From Ectocarpus siliculosus (Eukaryota; Sar; Phaeophyceae; Ectocarpales; Ectocarpaceae), in the NCBI GenBank assembly GCA_000310025.1, contig FN648693.1, forward strand, positions 1 through 64,000: 64,000 bases of DNA, in the 5' to 3' direction. Made by a program: the position numbers and the translations under genes. Position 1 is the first letter of the stretch, and every line of letters begins with the position of its first letter. A model generated the notes under the pieces. That model searched no databases. It saw only the letters and a program-made list of their open reading frames with translations, and was not told the DNA's origin. Below, one piece after another: positions 1 through 11,500 of the stretch.

Positions 1-1610
1 GGGGGGCTGCAGCTTTAAGGTTGTTAACAGTTGTTGAAAGCTAAAACCTCAGGCGTTGACTTGAAGCCCGCGTTAGCGACCGCTGTTTTTTTCGATTCGC
101 TGGCATCTGTGACGTGCTCACACGTCGCCGAAGGGGCACGATTGAGGCCGTTTTGTCAAGGCCAACCGCTGTGTTTTTTTTTTTTCTTGGGTAGTCGGTC
201 AATCTCCGGACCGTATAGTATATGCGGAGAAGTTTCTACCGGGACGTGTTTCCTCACTCGTACGGACTTTAGTATAATAAACTTTTGTTCTGCTCTTGGC
301 TTCCTTAGTGCAATTACTTGTTTGTGCGGAAGGTCGAGAAGTGGTGAGCCGGTCGAAAAACTTGTGTGGAGCCGCTCATGGCTGTGTGGGGCTAGGTATG
401 CATATTATTTTTTTTGTACATCATTACGGTTCTTCGTTCGGGAAGCCGCGGCCATCTTGTCCGCCCTCGTTCCGCCGTAATTGTTTCGCGGTACACGTAC
501 AATCTTTTTGCGTCGTGCGTGCCCTAAATGAAGCACGAGCCACGATTGTGGTTGCTGGTACCTTGGTTTGAGACGTCGTTTATTTGTGTCTGCAGAATAG
601 GCTATTGTTTTAAAGTTTGTTTTTTGCCGGGGGGTCATGCGCTCACCACGGTGTTGACGCACGGGAACCTGCATATGTGCAACTACGCGCTAACGCATTA
701 ACGACCGACGAATTAATACAAAAGAACATAAACCTGGTACTTGTTATCCGGCTGCGAACGTTTGTCCCGAGGGTCAGAACAACGTTGCATGATGAGAGGG
801 CACAATCTGGCGACGTTGTGAGCCAAAGCTTATCTAACCCACGAGGTTATGCTGTGTGTGCTTACCTGACCCGGCCAGGTTATGCCAACGGGGTCAGCAA
901 CCTGAGACGTTGTATTAACTGAAAATAGAGTGTTTTTTTTTCGGCATTGTACAATGGTGCATATAATGTGCACCTCGGCCACGTGTACGTACGGCTGAAT
1001 TTGTTGGGAGAGGAGTTGCCGGCTAGTTGCATGCTTGATGGGTGTGGTACGCGGGCGCTTTCGGCGTTGGTATACTTGGTCATGCAGTTTCAGGGCTGCA
1101 AATAATTATAAACGTAAGGAAAGGTCGGGGGACTCTCACACCTGATACAATACGAGATGGTTGTATGGCGACCTTTTGGGGCGAAGAGGGGGAGCGGACC
1201 TTGTCACATTTGCCCGTGAGATGAGCTTTGGATAACGCTCTCTGCCTTGGTGTATCACCCTTACATAGTGAAGGTTCAAGGTATGGCGAGGCTAACGCGC
1301 AAGGTCCATGTGTTTTTTCCGTGGTATGAGCCGCGGGTGTGCACCCGACAAAAGGGCGGAGAATCTATTTTCTGTGCCGTTGAACCTTTCTACACGCATT
1401 TGTATTGTCAGCCACTGGCCCCTATGGCGTGTGGTAAGTTCGTACGTAGTCGTACATAGGAATGGCTGGGTTCATTCGCATGAGCTGCAACGTATAGCTC
1501 TGCATGAAATATATGTTTCGTACCGTGGGGGGTGTATGCGACAGGTGGACTGTGATGATTCAGGGTCGGCCAAAGTCTTCTTCAGCGTGACGCTGTCCAG
1601 GGTTTTATTC
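1..1610. other. No gene recognised
   Basis: Open frames here are short, overlap on both strands and show no domain or motif I recognise. The stretch holds a few T-runs, including one near 174-186, and otherwise looks like unique or decayed intergenic sequence. Confidence 0.5.
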
Positions 1611-1614
1611 ATGA

Positions 1615-2330
1615 CCAATGTACAGGGTTCGACTGCATCGACCTTATTAATGGCCACATTGTTACGGGAACACAGGGTCGAGTGATGACAAACATGTGTA
1701 AGGTCGAGGGTAAGAACCTTGCCCAGGGTTCTACCCCTAATCATGTGCAGGGTAGGCCCCGTGATCATGGACAGGGTTCGACTGCATCGACCTTAATAAG
1801 GTGGCCACATTGTTACAGCGCCACAGGATCGAGTCATGCCCAACATGTGCAAGGTCGAGGGTAAGAACCTTGCCAAGGTTCTTGTACCCATAATATTCAT
1901 GTGCAGGGTAGGCCCCGTGATCACATGGACAGGGTTCGACTGCATCGACCTTATTAAGGTGGCCACATTGTTACAGCCCCACAGGGTCGAGTGATGACGA
2001 ACATGTGCAAGGTCGAGGGTAAGAACCTTGCCAAGGTTTTTCTACCCATAATCATGTGCAGGGTAGGCCCCGTGATCACATGGACAGGGTTCGACGGCAT
2101 CGACCCCAATAAGGTGGCCACATTGTTACGGCCCCACCGGGTCGAGTGATCACAACCACATGTGCAAGGTCGAGGGTAGGAACCTTGGCCAGGTTTCTAC
2201 CCTTAATCATGTACAGGGTAGGAACCTATGATCATGTACAGGGTACCAGTGCATGGACCTTATTAAACTGGCCACATGCTTACGGGCGACTGGGTGTTGC
2301 GGGACGGGACCCTGTGCAAGGGCACAATGG
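1615..2330. repeat. Minisatellite, unit about 150-160 bp, about 5 copies
   Basis: A unit starting GGTTCGACTGCATCGACC recurs near 1627, 1776, 1931, 2087 and, diverged, 2238. Each unit contains CAAGGT...ACCTTG, a perfect 6-bp inverted repeat around about 11 nt, and several contain the palindrome GTGATCAC. The last copy before 2330 is the most diverged. No coding potential is evident because frames are not kept between units. Confidence 0.85.
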
Positions 2331-3880
2331 CCACGGGTGTAACCGAAAACTAAAAGTAGTGGACTTCAACCAAGCGGTCTTCCATCCGAGGGTAGCCAAA
2401 ACATCTACCACCTCGACTTGCCCAATTCGACCAGAGGCGGTCGCGGACCCGGGCTCAAGGTTTCGCCAGGCGCCGCCTCTTTCCATTTTCTCTCCCAACC
2501 CCTGTGTTCCAAGCGGCGGCGAAAGCGACGGCACCCCTGGCCATGGAGGACGCCGCAGGACACATGTATATTCAGAATGATCAGAACAGGGACGGTGCAA
2601 ATATTAGTGAAAGCACAGACAAAAGACATTAGCGCAAAGCAGGGTCACGATGCGGGACTACACAGGAAAGACCCTCATCACTCAGCGAGCTTTTCTCACG
2701 CTGACACACGGTCACACCTGTCCGTTTACGTTCAAGGTGCGAGGTAGCCCCTCAACAACACCGTCGGTCATCCGGCGCTACGTGTATACACTCTCGAACC
2801 TCGAACGCCGTCGATGACATTAAGCTCCACACATCAAAGACTGCAACGCAAGCGGATCTACAGAGTGCGCACCAGGAGGAGCTAGCGGCGGGCCTCTCAG
2901 CTGCTGCATGCACTTCAAGGTCACGCTTCCCCGCGTGTACTCGCTGTTGTTGAGAGAGCAGCAGCAACAGCACCCGAGAGAGCAGGCGGGAATAAATTTT
3001 TTTGATGTGTACTGTAGACCGCCATATCCCATATACATACAGAAAGAGAGGGTTCCGGCAGGGCCACAAGAAAGACGGGCGGTAACGTCTTGCTGCTGGT
3101 GGCGTTCACATGTACAGCAGTAGTGGACGTCACCCACCTCCCTCTAGACTATGGAGTATTCTACGTTGCGCGGCCTTCCTGCTTTTTTTTTCCTGACTTT
3201 GTTTTGGACCGCACCGACCGCCTGTCGCGCCTACATACTATAATACCGTTATCCTTCTTCCTTCTTCCCTCTTCCATCCCTACTGCTGCTGCGTGTACGT
3301 CTTTAGACTAACCGACGTGCTGCGTGTGTATGTGATTCGTTTGGGGCGTGTGTGAGGAGGCGAGATATAGTCTCCGACGTCCACGCCGTGTAGGACGTCA
3401 CACACACCCGTTCCGGCTTCTTGTTGTGCAGGTAGGTGTACAAAAAAAGGGCTCGTTCTAAATACGGCGAGACGCAAGAAGAATTCAGATACGTTTGTTC
3501 CTCCCATGGGGGGTACGGTACTGCTGCTCACTCTAAAACAACGGCAGCATGTCTGCCAGCCAGGTACCACAGCATGCACACGGCAAAGGTAGGGACTTAC
3601 CTGCGCCCGGTAGGAGCGCCGACGCGGACAGTCGATTCTTTGGGAGCTTGGACGTGCGGTGTGCGGTGTCCCCGATAATGCCATGCCGTGTTGATTGTCT
3701 TTCCGTTGTTCTCGGAATTAATTCGCACGGTTGGTTACAGTAATTCCGGACCGTTCTTCGGAACGGAGTCCGTTACTCCACACGAACTCTGAACACTCTC
3801 CGTGATGTAATGCAAAGCAGAAACTAAGTTAAAATCAACCCAACTAAGGCGAATATGAGTACAGAAGAACTAAGCGAGGC
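2331..3880. other. No gene recognised
   Basis: Only short overlapping open frames are present, with no family motif. A CAG-rich patch near 2950-2975 and a C/T-rich patch near 3240-3290 are simple-sequence features. Confidence 0.45.
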
Positions 3881-4325
3881 ATCTACATTTATTTTGTACA
3901 TTAAATTAACAGAAACTATAACTGTATTTTCCGCAGTTCTTCTTTATTAAAATACACGTAGTTCCTTCGTATAATAAAAATAATGATGAATATATATTTA
4001 TCATAATAATTAATAAATATTTTATCATAAAAATATTAATTAAATAATTAATATATTCATAAAAATTAAATATATATATATAAATAAATTAAATAAATAT
4101 ATTTTATAAAAAATATATATTATTATATATATATATATAAATATATAAATATATAATATATATATAAAATATATATAAAATATGTATAAATAAATTTAAT
4201 AAATATATATACAAAATATATAGAAATAAATATTATTACAAATAAGTATTTATAAATTATAAATATATTTTTATTATAATAATATTGTTTTCAGGAAAAA
4301 ACTACATTATTATTACATAATATCA
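3880..4325. repeat. AT-rich low-complexity island
   Basis: About 440 bp made almost only of A and T, with many TATATA and TTAAAT stretches, in a window that is otherwise of mixed or GC-rich composition. It directly abuts the CATGG-rich block. It could be a simple-sequence expansion, a matrix-attachment-like segment or inserted AT-rich DNA; the sequence does not decide. Confidence 0.8.
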
Positions 4326-4329
4326 TATA

Positions 4330-5185
4330 ATGTTTCTCATGGTAGCTCATGGTGCCCCACCGTCGTACATGCGTGAGGTTTCTCATGGTGCCCCATGGCC
4401 AGCATAAAATTGGGGCCCATGGCCACCCATAGTGCACTTCGTCGTCACCCATGGTGACCCTCGGTATCCCACGGTACCCCATGGGGTTTCGAAGATAAGT
4501 TTGAAAAAAAAAAAATCCGACAGGGAAACGCGTAATATTATAGGAAATAAATAAAATAGTTAGTAATTTAATTATACCCCGTGGGTTCTCATGAGGCGCC
4601 ATGGGGAGACACGACTTCCTCATGGACCCCCATGGGCTACCAATTTTATTGAAATTAACAAAATAAACTGGTAGACTCCACGGTGACCCATGGTGCCCCA
4701 TGGGGCCCCATGGGGCCTCATGGGGCGCCATCAGGCCTCATGAGGCCCATAGCTTTTATTTTATTTCCACTTTTTTCGCTTTTTATCTTTTGTTTCTCAT
4801 GGGATCTCATGGTGCCCCATAGCACGCCATGAGGGCTCATGGCGAACGATAAAAAAATATATTTACGGACCCCATGGCAAATCTCATGGGGCACCATGGG
4901 GTGGTTTTCCATGGTACCCCATGAGATATCTCATGAGACTATCGATTTTTATCGTGGTCCATGGGGACCCATGGCTCCCATGGACCCCCATGACAATACA
5001 TGAGATTTCTCATGGGGTCCCATGGGATTCTCATTGGACTTCATGAGGACCCATGGGGGCCCATGGGTTCCCATGAGATTGTTCTCATGGGGGCCCATGG
5101 GACCCATGGACCCCCATGGGTCACCATAATATCGACCTCATGGGGTTCCATGGGGGCCCATGGGCGCCCATGAGATATCTCACGG
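4330..5185. repeat. CATGG-rich degenerate repeat block
   Basis: The core CCATGG or CCCATGGG recurs roughly every 10-20 bases in runs such as CCATGGGGCCCCATGG, broken by AT-rich spacers (for example 4500-4570 and 4750-4800). The core is palindromic, so both strands look alike and translate to the same G/H/P/W/M-rich nonsense. A small patch with the same motif lies at 19798-19855, so it is a dispersed composition type and not a single local tandem array. Confidence 0.8.
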
Positions 5186-6780
5186 CGTTACACAAAAATG
5201 TCAAACCCCCGGAAATTCGGGTCCAAATATAAATATCTGGAACCAACATCTTCATTTTTTTACACGCTGCAAGGCAACTTTCCAAATAAATCTCGCCGCA
5301 TGTGATGGCGAGAGGGCATACCCCTTCAACCACATCCCGCACTCCACACACAACGATCCCACACGCGCGATACCGTGGTAGGGCCCAACATAGATAGGGT
5401 TGGTGGTCACCAAGGGCAAATCCCGGCTGGATTCAGCAGAGGTTAATGGCGCTGCTGTAGGTCCAGCCGCATTCAGTTTTCCCTGCTCGGCGTCAGGCAA
5501 CACCTCGGGCCAAGGCGAAGCGCGAAGCAACACGATGCCGAGAGCATGTCCTACTTGCTGGCTACCGCCAGCCAGGTTGTTGAAAGGAGAAACCATCATG
5601 TCCCGGGCCTCGAGGTGTGTGAGAAGCTTGTTTTCTGTCTACGCCGCCTGGTGTGTGTGTGTGTGTGTCTCGCTCTCGTCCCCTCTCTGTTGTCTCACCG
5701 CACTCGCTCGCACCCCCGCCACCCCAACTCTTTGTCTCGCACTGCAAGTTGAAGCATGTGTCGGGTGGTATTCATGGTACAAGCTGCTGCACCCATATGT
5801 ATTCCCTTGACTCTGTAGCAAACATACATATCAAATCATGCTGGTGCCACGGCGCTGTTGTACCTATTTTGTGAGTCCACCTCTCTCTGCATGTAGTTTG
5901 TACGTTTGGGCAAATACATGGAGAGAGTACTGCAATACTGCTGTACGTGGTCTGCTTCTGTGTCGCGGGGAAACTACTGCTGTAGTATTGCCGAAACCTG
6001 CTGCAATCCGTCGGTCAAAGTCGGCAGCAGTGGTATGTCGCTTATTTATGGGGAATGGACAAAAGTGGGTATGCCCACGCCATTCTCGGACAAACGTGAG
6101 TACTCGAAAATCCAGCGCGCGCGCCCTCCGTAGGCGACCCCCAAACGACTCAACACCCCATTCTGACACCTGGGCGACCCAGCCAGGGACCATACACAGC
6201 ACGGGCATCGATTTTTTCCCACTGCCGGGCACAGCTTTGGCCCTAATACCGCCGAGGCGCGCAAGGCCTCACCAGAGTGCCCACTTCTGTCCGACATCGT
6301 GGTGGGTATACCCAGCGGCGTCTACTAATTTTTTCATGTACCCATGTGGGATTTAGTCTAGGGCGCAGTCGATAAGAGTTACGAGCTCTCTACTCTTGCG
6401 ACGAGCAAGTTGTCCTCACGTAGAGCAACGACGATGAAAGTAGGGCACGTGTAGAACCACGTGGACAGTCGGACAGGTCTAGTGGAACCAGAGACTGAGG
6501 TAGTGAAAAGAAGTGAGCTGAGAGGGGCGAGGGCGGGCAGAGGCGTTGACCATCAAGATCATGAACCGAAGTGTCTCCTTACTGATGACAATGACGGGGA
6601 TGCGTCCAGTCGGAGGGATTCTCCGACTGACGTATGGACGTTACAGATATACATGAAAGGAGGTGTGTTGGTTCAGGAGACACAAGTCCCATATCACCCC
6701 CCCAGTTTTTTGTGGTGATAGAGCTCGCACTCCACCAAAAACTAAGAAGTATGTGAACTTGAGTTTAACTGAACAATAAC
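5186..6780. other. No gene recognised; short GT microsatellite
   Basis: A (GT)n tract lies at about 5652-5668. A 172-codon open frame at 5838-6356 shows no recognisable domain and overlaps other frames on both strands, so I do not call it a gene. Confidence 0.4.
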
Positions 6781-6881
6781 ACGTTGACAAGACAAACACT
6801 AAATGTTAGTGTTGACAAACAAACTTATCCAACAATATGTTGTTCCCAAAATGTATGGACAAAGGATATGACAAGGACATG

Positions 6882-6952
6882 ACATTTACTTCTGATGTAA
6901 ATGTGACAAAGTGTACAACAAGGACAGGACATTTACTCTCCAGCGTAAATGT
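6882..6952. repeat. Twin short hairpins with identical arms
   Basis: ACATTTAC at 6882-6889 pairs perfectly with GTAAATGT at 6897-6904 across a 7-nt loop. The same arms recur at 6929-6936 and 6945-6952 with an unrelated 8-nt loop. Just upstream, near 6790-6810, ACACTAA...TTAGTGT forms another perfect short dyad. The region is noncoding as far as I can see. Confidence 0.6.
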
Positions 6953-7926
6953 GACAATGTACCAATAGGACCATTAGGTGACAACATTATTTTAGTTTTC
7001 ATCCAAAATGGCAAGTGTCAGGATTGAAAAACGTTGAGTGGAGATACAATGATTGACAACTAAATACTTTGGTTACCGTTGACATGGGCCTGTAGGACTT
7101 GTAACCACGTGACAGACATAATCGCGCGAAATGATATGAACGAATACATACGAACATTGTTCATGTGAAATCCTGACATGATTCGTTTTTCTAATACCGA
7201 GGAGGTGAAAAAGCATCGTGGCCAGACAAATATTTTGATGCGCACCAACAACTGGTATCTGAGAAACAGAGAAAACATGATGGCATTCTTGCAGGGCTGC
7301 CTCCAATCCGTGGTCCGCTTTTCCTTTGATCCTTTGAACGGATTAGATTTCGTGCGTGACGGCGTGACGAAACGACGACAAATAAATCCTAACGGGAAAA
7401 ATGGGAGCGAGCGAGGGTGTCTCTTTCTCTGTCGCGGAGTCCTCTCTCATCTTGTTCTACTAATTAAATAATATCATTATAGATCATCATGTCACACAGT
7501 AGCGGATGGATGTACAGTATGCCTACGCCAGTTTGCTATATATTGCCTTTCTTCTTGTTGTGCGCTGGTTGGTGCCTGTCTCGTGGTTGTGGATGACAAA
7601 AAGGCAGGGCTGTCGTCTTTAATTTCTCCGCGGTAATTTTACCGCAGTAAAACCACGGTAATTACCGTTTCCCGTGATCCCGTGAAAAGTGAGAATTATT
7701 ACCGTTCCCATCCAAATCGTTTCCGTGATAAATTGATTTTACCTTTAACGCCCAAACCGTTAACGAACAAATTGAAGTGCCCCATTACCTTACAAAAAAT
7801 ACCGCGGAAACATCGGAATTCCCCGTGCTTTCGAGCTACCACGGAGTGAGTATGTTATCGTAAAAGCAACACAAAACTCATCATCTATAGTACCGCACAG
7901 AAACACCACAGTTGCATTGTTTGTTG

Positions 7927-8216
7927 AAGGGCAGGTTTGTTTAAGGCGTAGACAAAGGCGTAGACAAAACAAACCGAGGTTATTGAAACAACTCGAATTG
8001 CCACACTGTTTATATTGGGGTACCCGGAACGCATTGCGTACTGCGGGGCCCCCTCGGTCGAGAGGAGGAGTCGCATATGTTACCATTCTGTTCAAGCCTT
8101 GTGTCCACAGAGTCTTAGCGTGCCAGAGAAAGAGTATCGCAGAGACAACTAGCGAGGTGGTCACATAGAAGGCTTCTAGCGGTGTGCCAGCCTCTGGAGC
8201 TGACAGGAAGTGGAGT
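7927..8216 (+). repeat. A1 terminal repeat of YR element 2
   Basis: About 290 bp, matching A2 at 16237-16527 with one length difference (GAGGTTATTG against GAGGTTTATTG) and a few substitutions. It begins AAGGGCAGGTTTGTT, close to the start of the A repeat in the other YR element (AAGGAAGGTTTGTT). Confidence 0.85.
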
Positions 8217-8579
8217 ATTTTCTTGCCTCCTCTTCCAGTTGGGAAATCGGGCTACCCGAGCTACAGCAGTCATAACTGAGAACTCGGGGTCCCGAGATGT
8301 GACGAGAGCGGAGAGGAGAGCAAGGACGCCAGGCGCCGGCAGGCGTGGCATCTAGGGCGCAACACTGAGCGGTATGTGTTGTGATGTGATGACAATGTGG
8401 GATGATGTGGGAAGAGAGCAAAACCCACAATGTGTTATGGTGTGTCAAAAAAAAAAGGAGAGACACAACCACAACCCCAACGGAGTGTTTGCATGGGGAG
8501 AGAGATCCCGCTACTGCTGGGTTGATTCGGTGGCGGACCCAGTCACCCATGTCGCACGTGATTCAATGACTAAACACAT

Positions 8580-11500
8580 AACCGGGTTTGGTGGCCGAGG
8601 TTGGTGGGCCTGCTTCGACAGCGCTGGCTGTCACGGCTGTTGCCACCGTACGAAGAATACGCAGTCATGTGCATGATATACATACACTCGCAAATACAGC
8701 AGTTGTTCCGCATCGATGCGGGAGAAAAAAAAAAATAACTGTGGGTTCTGTGGCGTTACGTTCACGATGTTGAACGTGGTTTCAATACCGGCTCCGCATC
8801 TAACGAGTGTGTGGTGGCCACAGCCAAGCAAGACAATACCCACAAACTATTATTGTTTGGTGTCGATACGCGATGGAAGTACATACACGAATGCTGGATC
8901 ACATGGTGTCCTGTACACGAGTGGGTATCACAGGGGATATTCTGGATTCAGATTTACGCTGCAGTCGATAAAAGCCAGAGATTGTGCAATTGCCAGCGAA
9001 GTATGTGGACACTACTTACAAAGTTACAATAAATTGTTGGAGACTTGCCGTGAGAATCGAGGCCCGATTCGACGGAATCCGTTGAAGTCCTCCCAGAGTA
9101 CATACAATTGTACTGAGAAAGTTGCTGGACAGCACCAAGCATACCTTGACGCCAGCACGTTGTTGTTGATTTAATAGCGATCAGTCGATCGTGGTATGAT
9201 CAGAAGTGTGCATACAACAAGTATTAAATGCCGGAACCACACACATAAATAGTGTGTGGCGGCCGTGGTGGTGGGCTTGCTTTCGCAACAGCGCTACTCA
9301 CCACGGTTGTTGCCTGTGTGGCGATTCACGCATGAATAGAGAAAGTGTAAATGCCGGAACCACACACATAAATAGTTTGTGGCGGCCATGGTGGTGGGCT
9401 TGTTTTCGCAACAGCGCTACTTACCACGGTTGTTGCCTGTGGGCGATTCACGCATAAATACAGAGATATGAATGCCGGAACCACACACATCAATAGTGTG
9501 TGGCGGCCGTGGTTGGTGGGCTTGTTTTCGAAACAGCGCTACTTACCAGGGTTGTTGCCTGTGGGCGATTCACGCATGAATACAGAGAGTACGAATGCCG
9601 GAACCACACACATAAATAGTGTGTGGCGGCCGTGGTTGGTGGGCTTGTTTTCGCTACAGCGCTACTTACCACGGTTGTTGCCTGTGTGGCGATTCATGCA
9701 TGAATAGAGAAAGTGTAAATGCCGGAACCACACACATAAATAGTGTGTGGCGGCCGTGGTCGGTGGGCTTGTTTTCGCAACAGCGCTACTCACCACGGTT
9801 GTTGCCTGTGTGGCGATTCACGAATGAATACAGAGAGTATGAATGCCGGAACCACACACATAAATAGTGTGTGGCGGCCGTGGTTGGTGGGCTTGTTTTT
9901 CGCAACAGCGCTACTTGCCAGGGTTGTTGCCTGTGTGGCGATTCACGCATGAATACAGAGAGTATGAATGCCGGAACCACACACATCAATAGTGTGTGGC
10001 GGCCGTGGTTGGTGGGCTTGTTTTCGCAACAGCGCTACTTACCAGGGTTGTTGCCTGTGTGGCGATTCACGCATGAAATCAGAGAGTACGAATGCCGGAA
10101 CCACACACATAAATAGTGTGTGGCGGCCATGGTGGTGGGCTTGTTTTCGCAACAGCGCTACTTACCAGGGTTGTTGCCTGTGTGGCGATTCACGCATGAA
10201 ATCAGAGAGTATGAATGCCGGAACCACACACATAAATAGTGTGTGGCGGCCGTGGTTGGTGGGCTTGCTTTCGCAACAGCGCTACTTACCAGGGTTGTTG
10301 CCTGTGTGGCGATTCACGCATGAATAGAGAAAGTGTAAATGCCGGAACCACACACATAAATAGTGTGTGGCGGCCGTGGTTGGTGGGCTTGTTTTCCCAC
10401 CAGCGCTACTTACCAGGGTTGTTGCCTGTGGGCGATTCACGCATCAATACAGCAAGTGTAAATGCCGGAACCACACACATAAATAGTGTGTGGCGGCCGT
10501 GGTTGGTGGGCGTGTTTTCGCAACAGCGCTACTTGCCAGGGTTGTTGCCTGTGTGGCGATTCACGCCTGAATATAGAGAGTGTAAATGCCGGAACCACAC
10601 ACATCAATAGTGTGTGGCGGCCGTGGTTGGTGGGCCTGTTTTCCCAACAGCGCTACTTACCAGGGTTGTTGCCTGTGTGGCCATTCACGCATGAATAGAG
10701 AAAGTGTAAATGCCGGAACCACACTCATAACAAATAGTGTGTGGCGGCCGTGGTTGGTGGGCTTGTTTTCGCAACAGCGCTCCTTACCAGGGTTGTTGCC
10801 TGTGTGGCGATTCACGCATGAATAGAGAGGGTATGAATGCCGGCACCACACTCATAACAAATAGTGTGTGGCGGCCGTGGTTGGTGATCTTGTGTTCGCA
10901 ACAGCGCTACCTACTAGGGTTGTTTCCTGTGAGTGATTCCCGCATAAATACCAAGAAAGTGTAAATACCGAAACCACACACAGGAAAAGTGTGTGGCGGC
11001 CTTGGTCGGTGGGCTTGTTTGTCAACAGCGCTACTTACCGGGGTTGTTGCCTGTGGGGCAATTAACGCATAAATACAGAAAGTGTAAATGCGGGAACCAC
11101 ACACATACATAGTGCGTGGCGGCCGTGGTCGGTGGGGTACTTACCAGGGTTGTTGCCTGTGGGGCAATTCACGCATGAATACAGAGAGCGTGAATGCCGG
11201 AACCACACACATGAAAAGTGTGCGGCGGCCGTCGTTGGTGGGCTTGTTTGTCAACAGCGCTACTTACCAGGGTTGTTGCCTGTGGGCAATTAACGCATGA
11301 ATACAGAAGTGTGTGAATCCCGGAACCACACGCATGAGAAGTGTGTGGCGGCCGTGGTTGGTGGGCTTGTTTGTCAACAGCGCTACCTATTAGGGTTGTC
11401 GCCGGTGGGCGATTCACACATGAATATAGAGAGTGTAAATGCCGACACCATACACATGAATAGCGCGTGGCGGCCGGATTTGGTGGACTTGTTCTGTTTT

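Noticed and set aside
4291-4731. 146-codon - strand frame
   Set aside because: It is produced by the palindromic CATGG block and AT spacers and has no protein-like composition.
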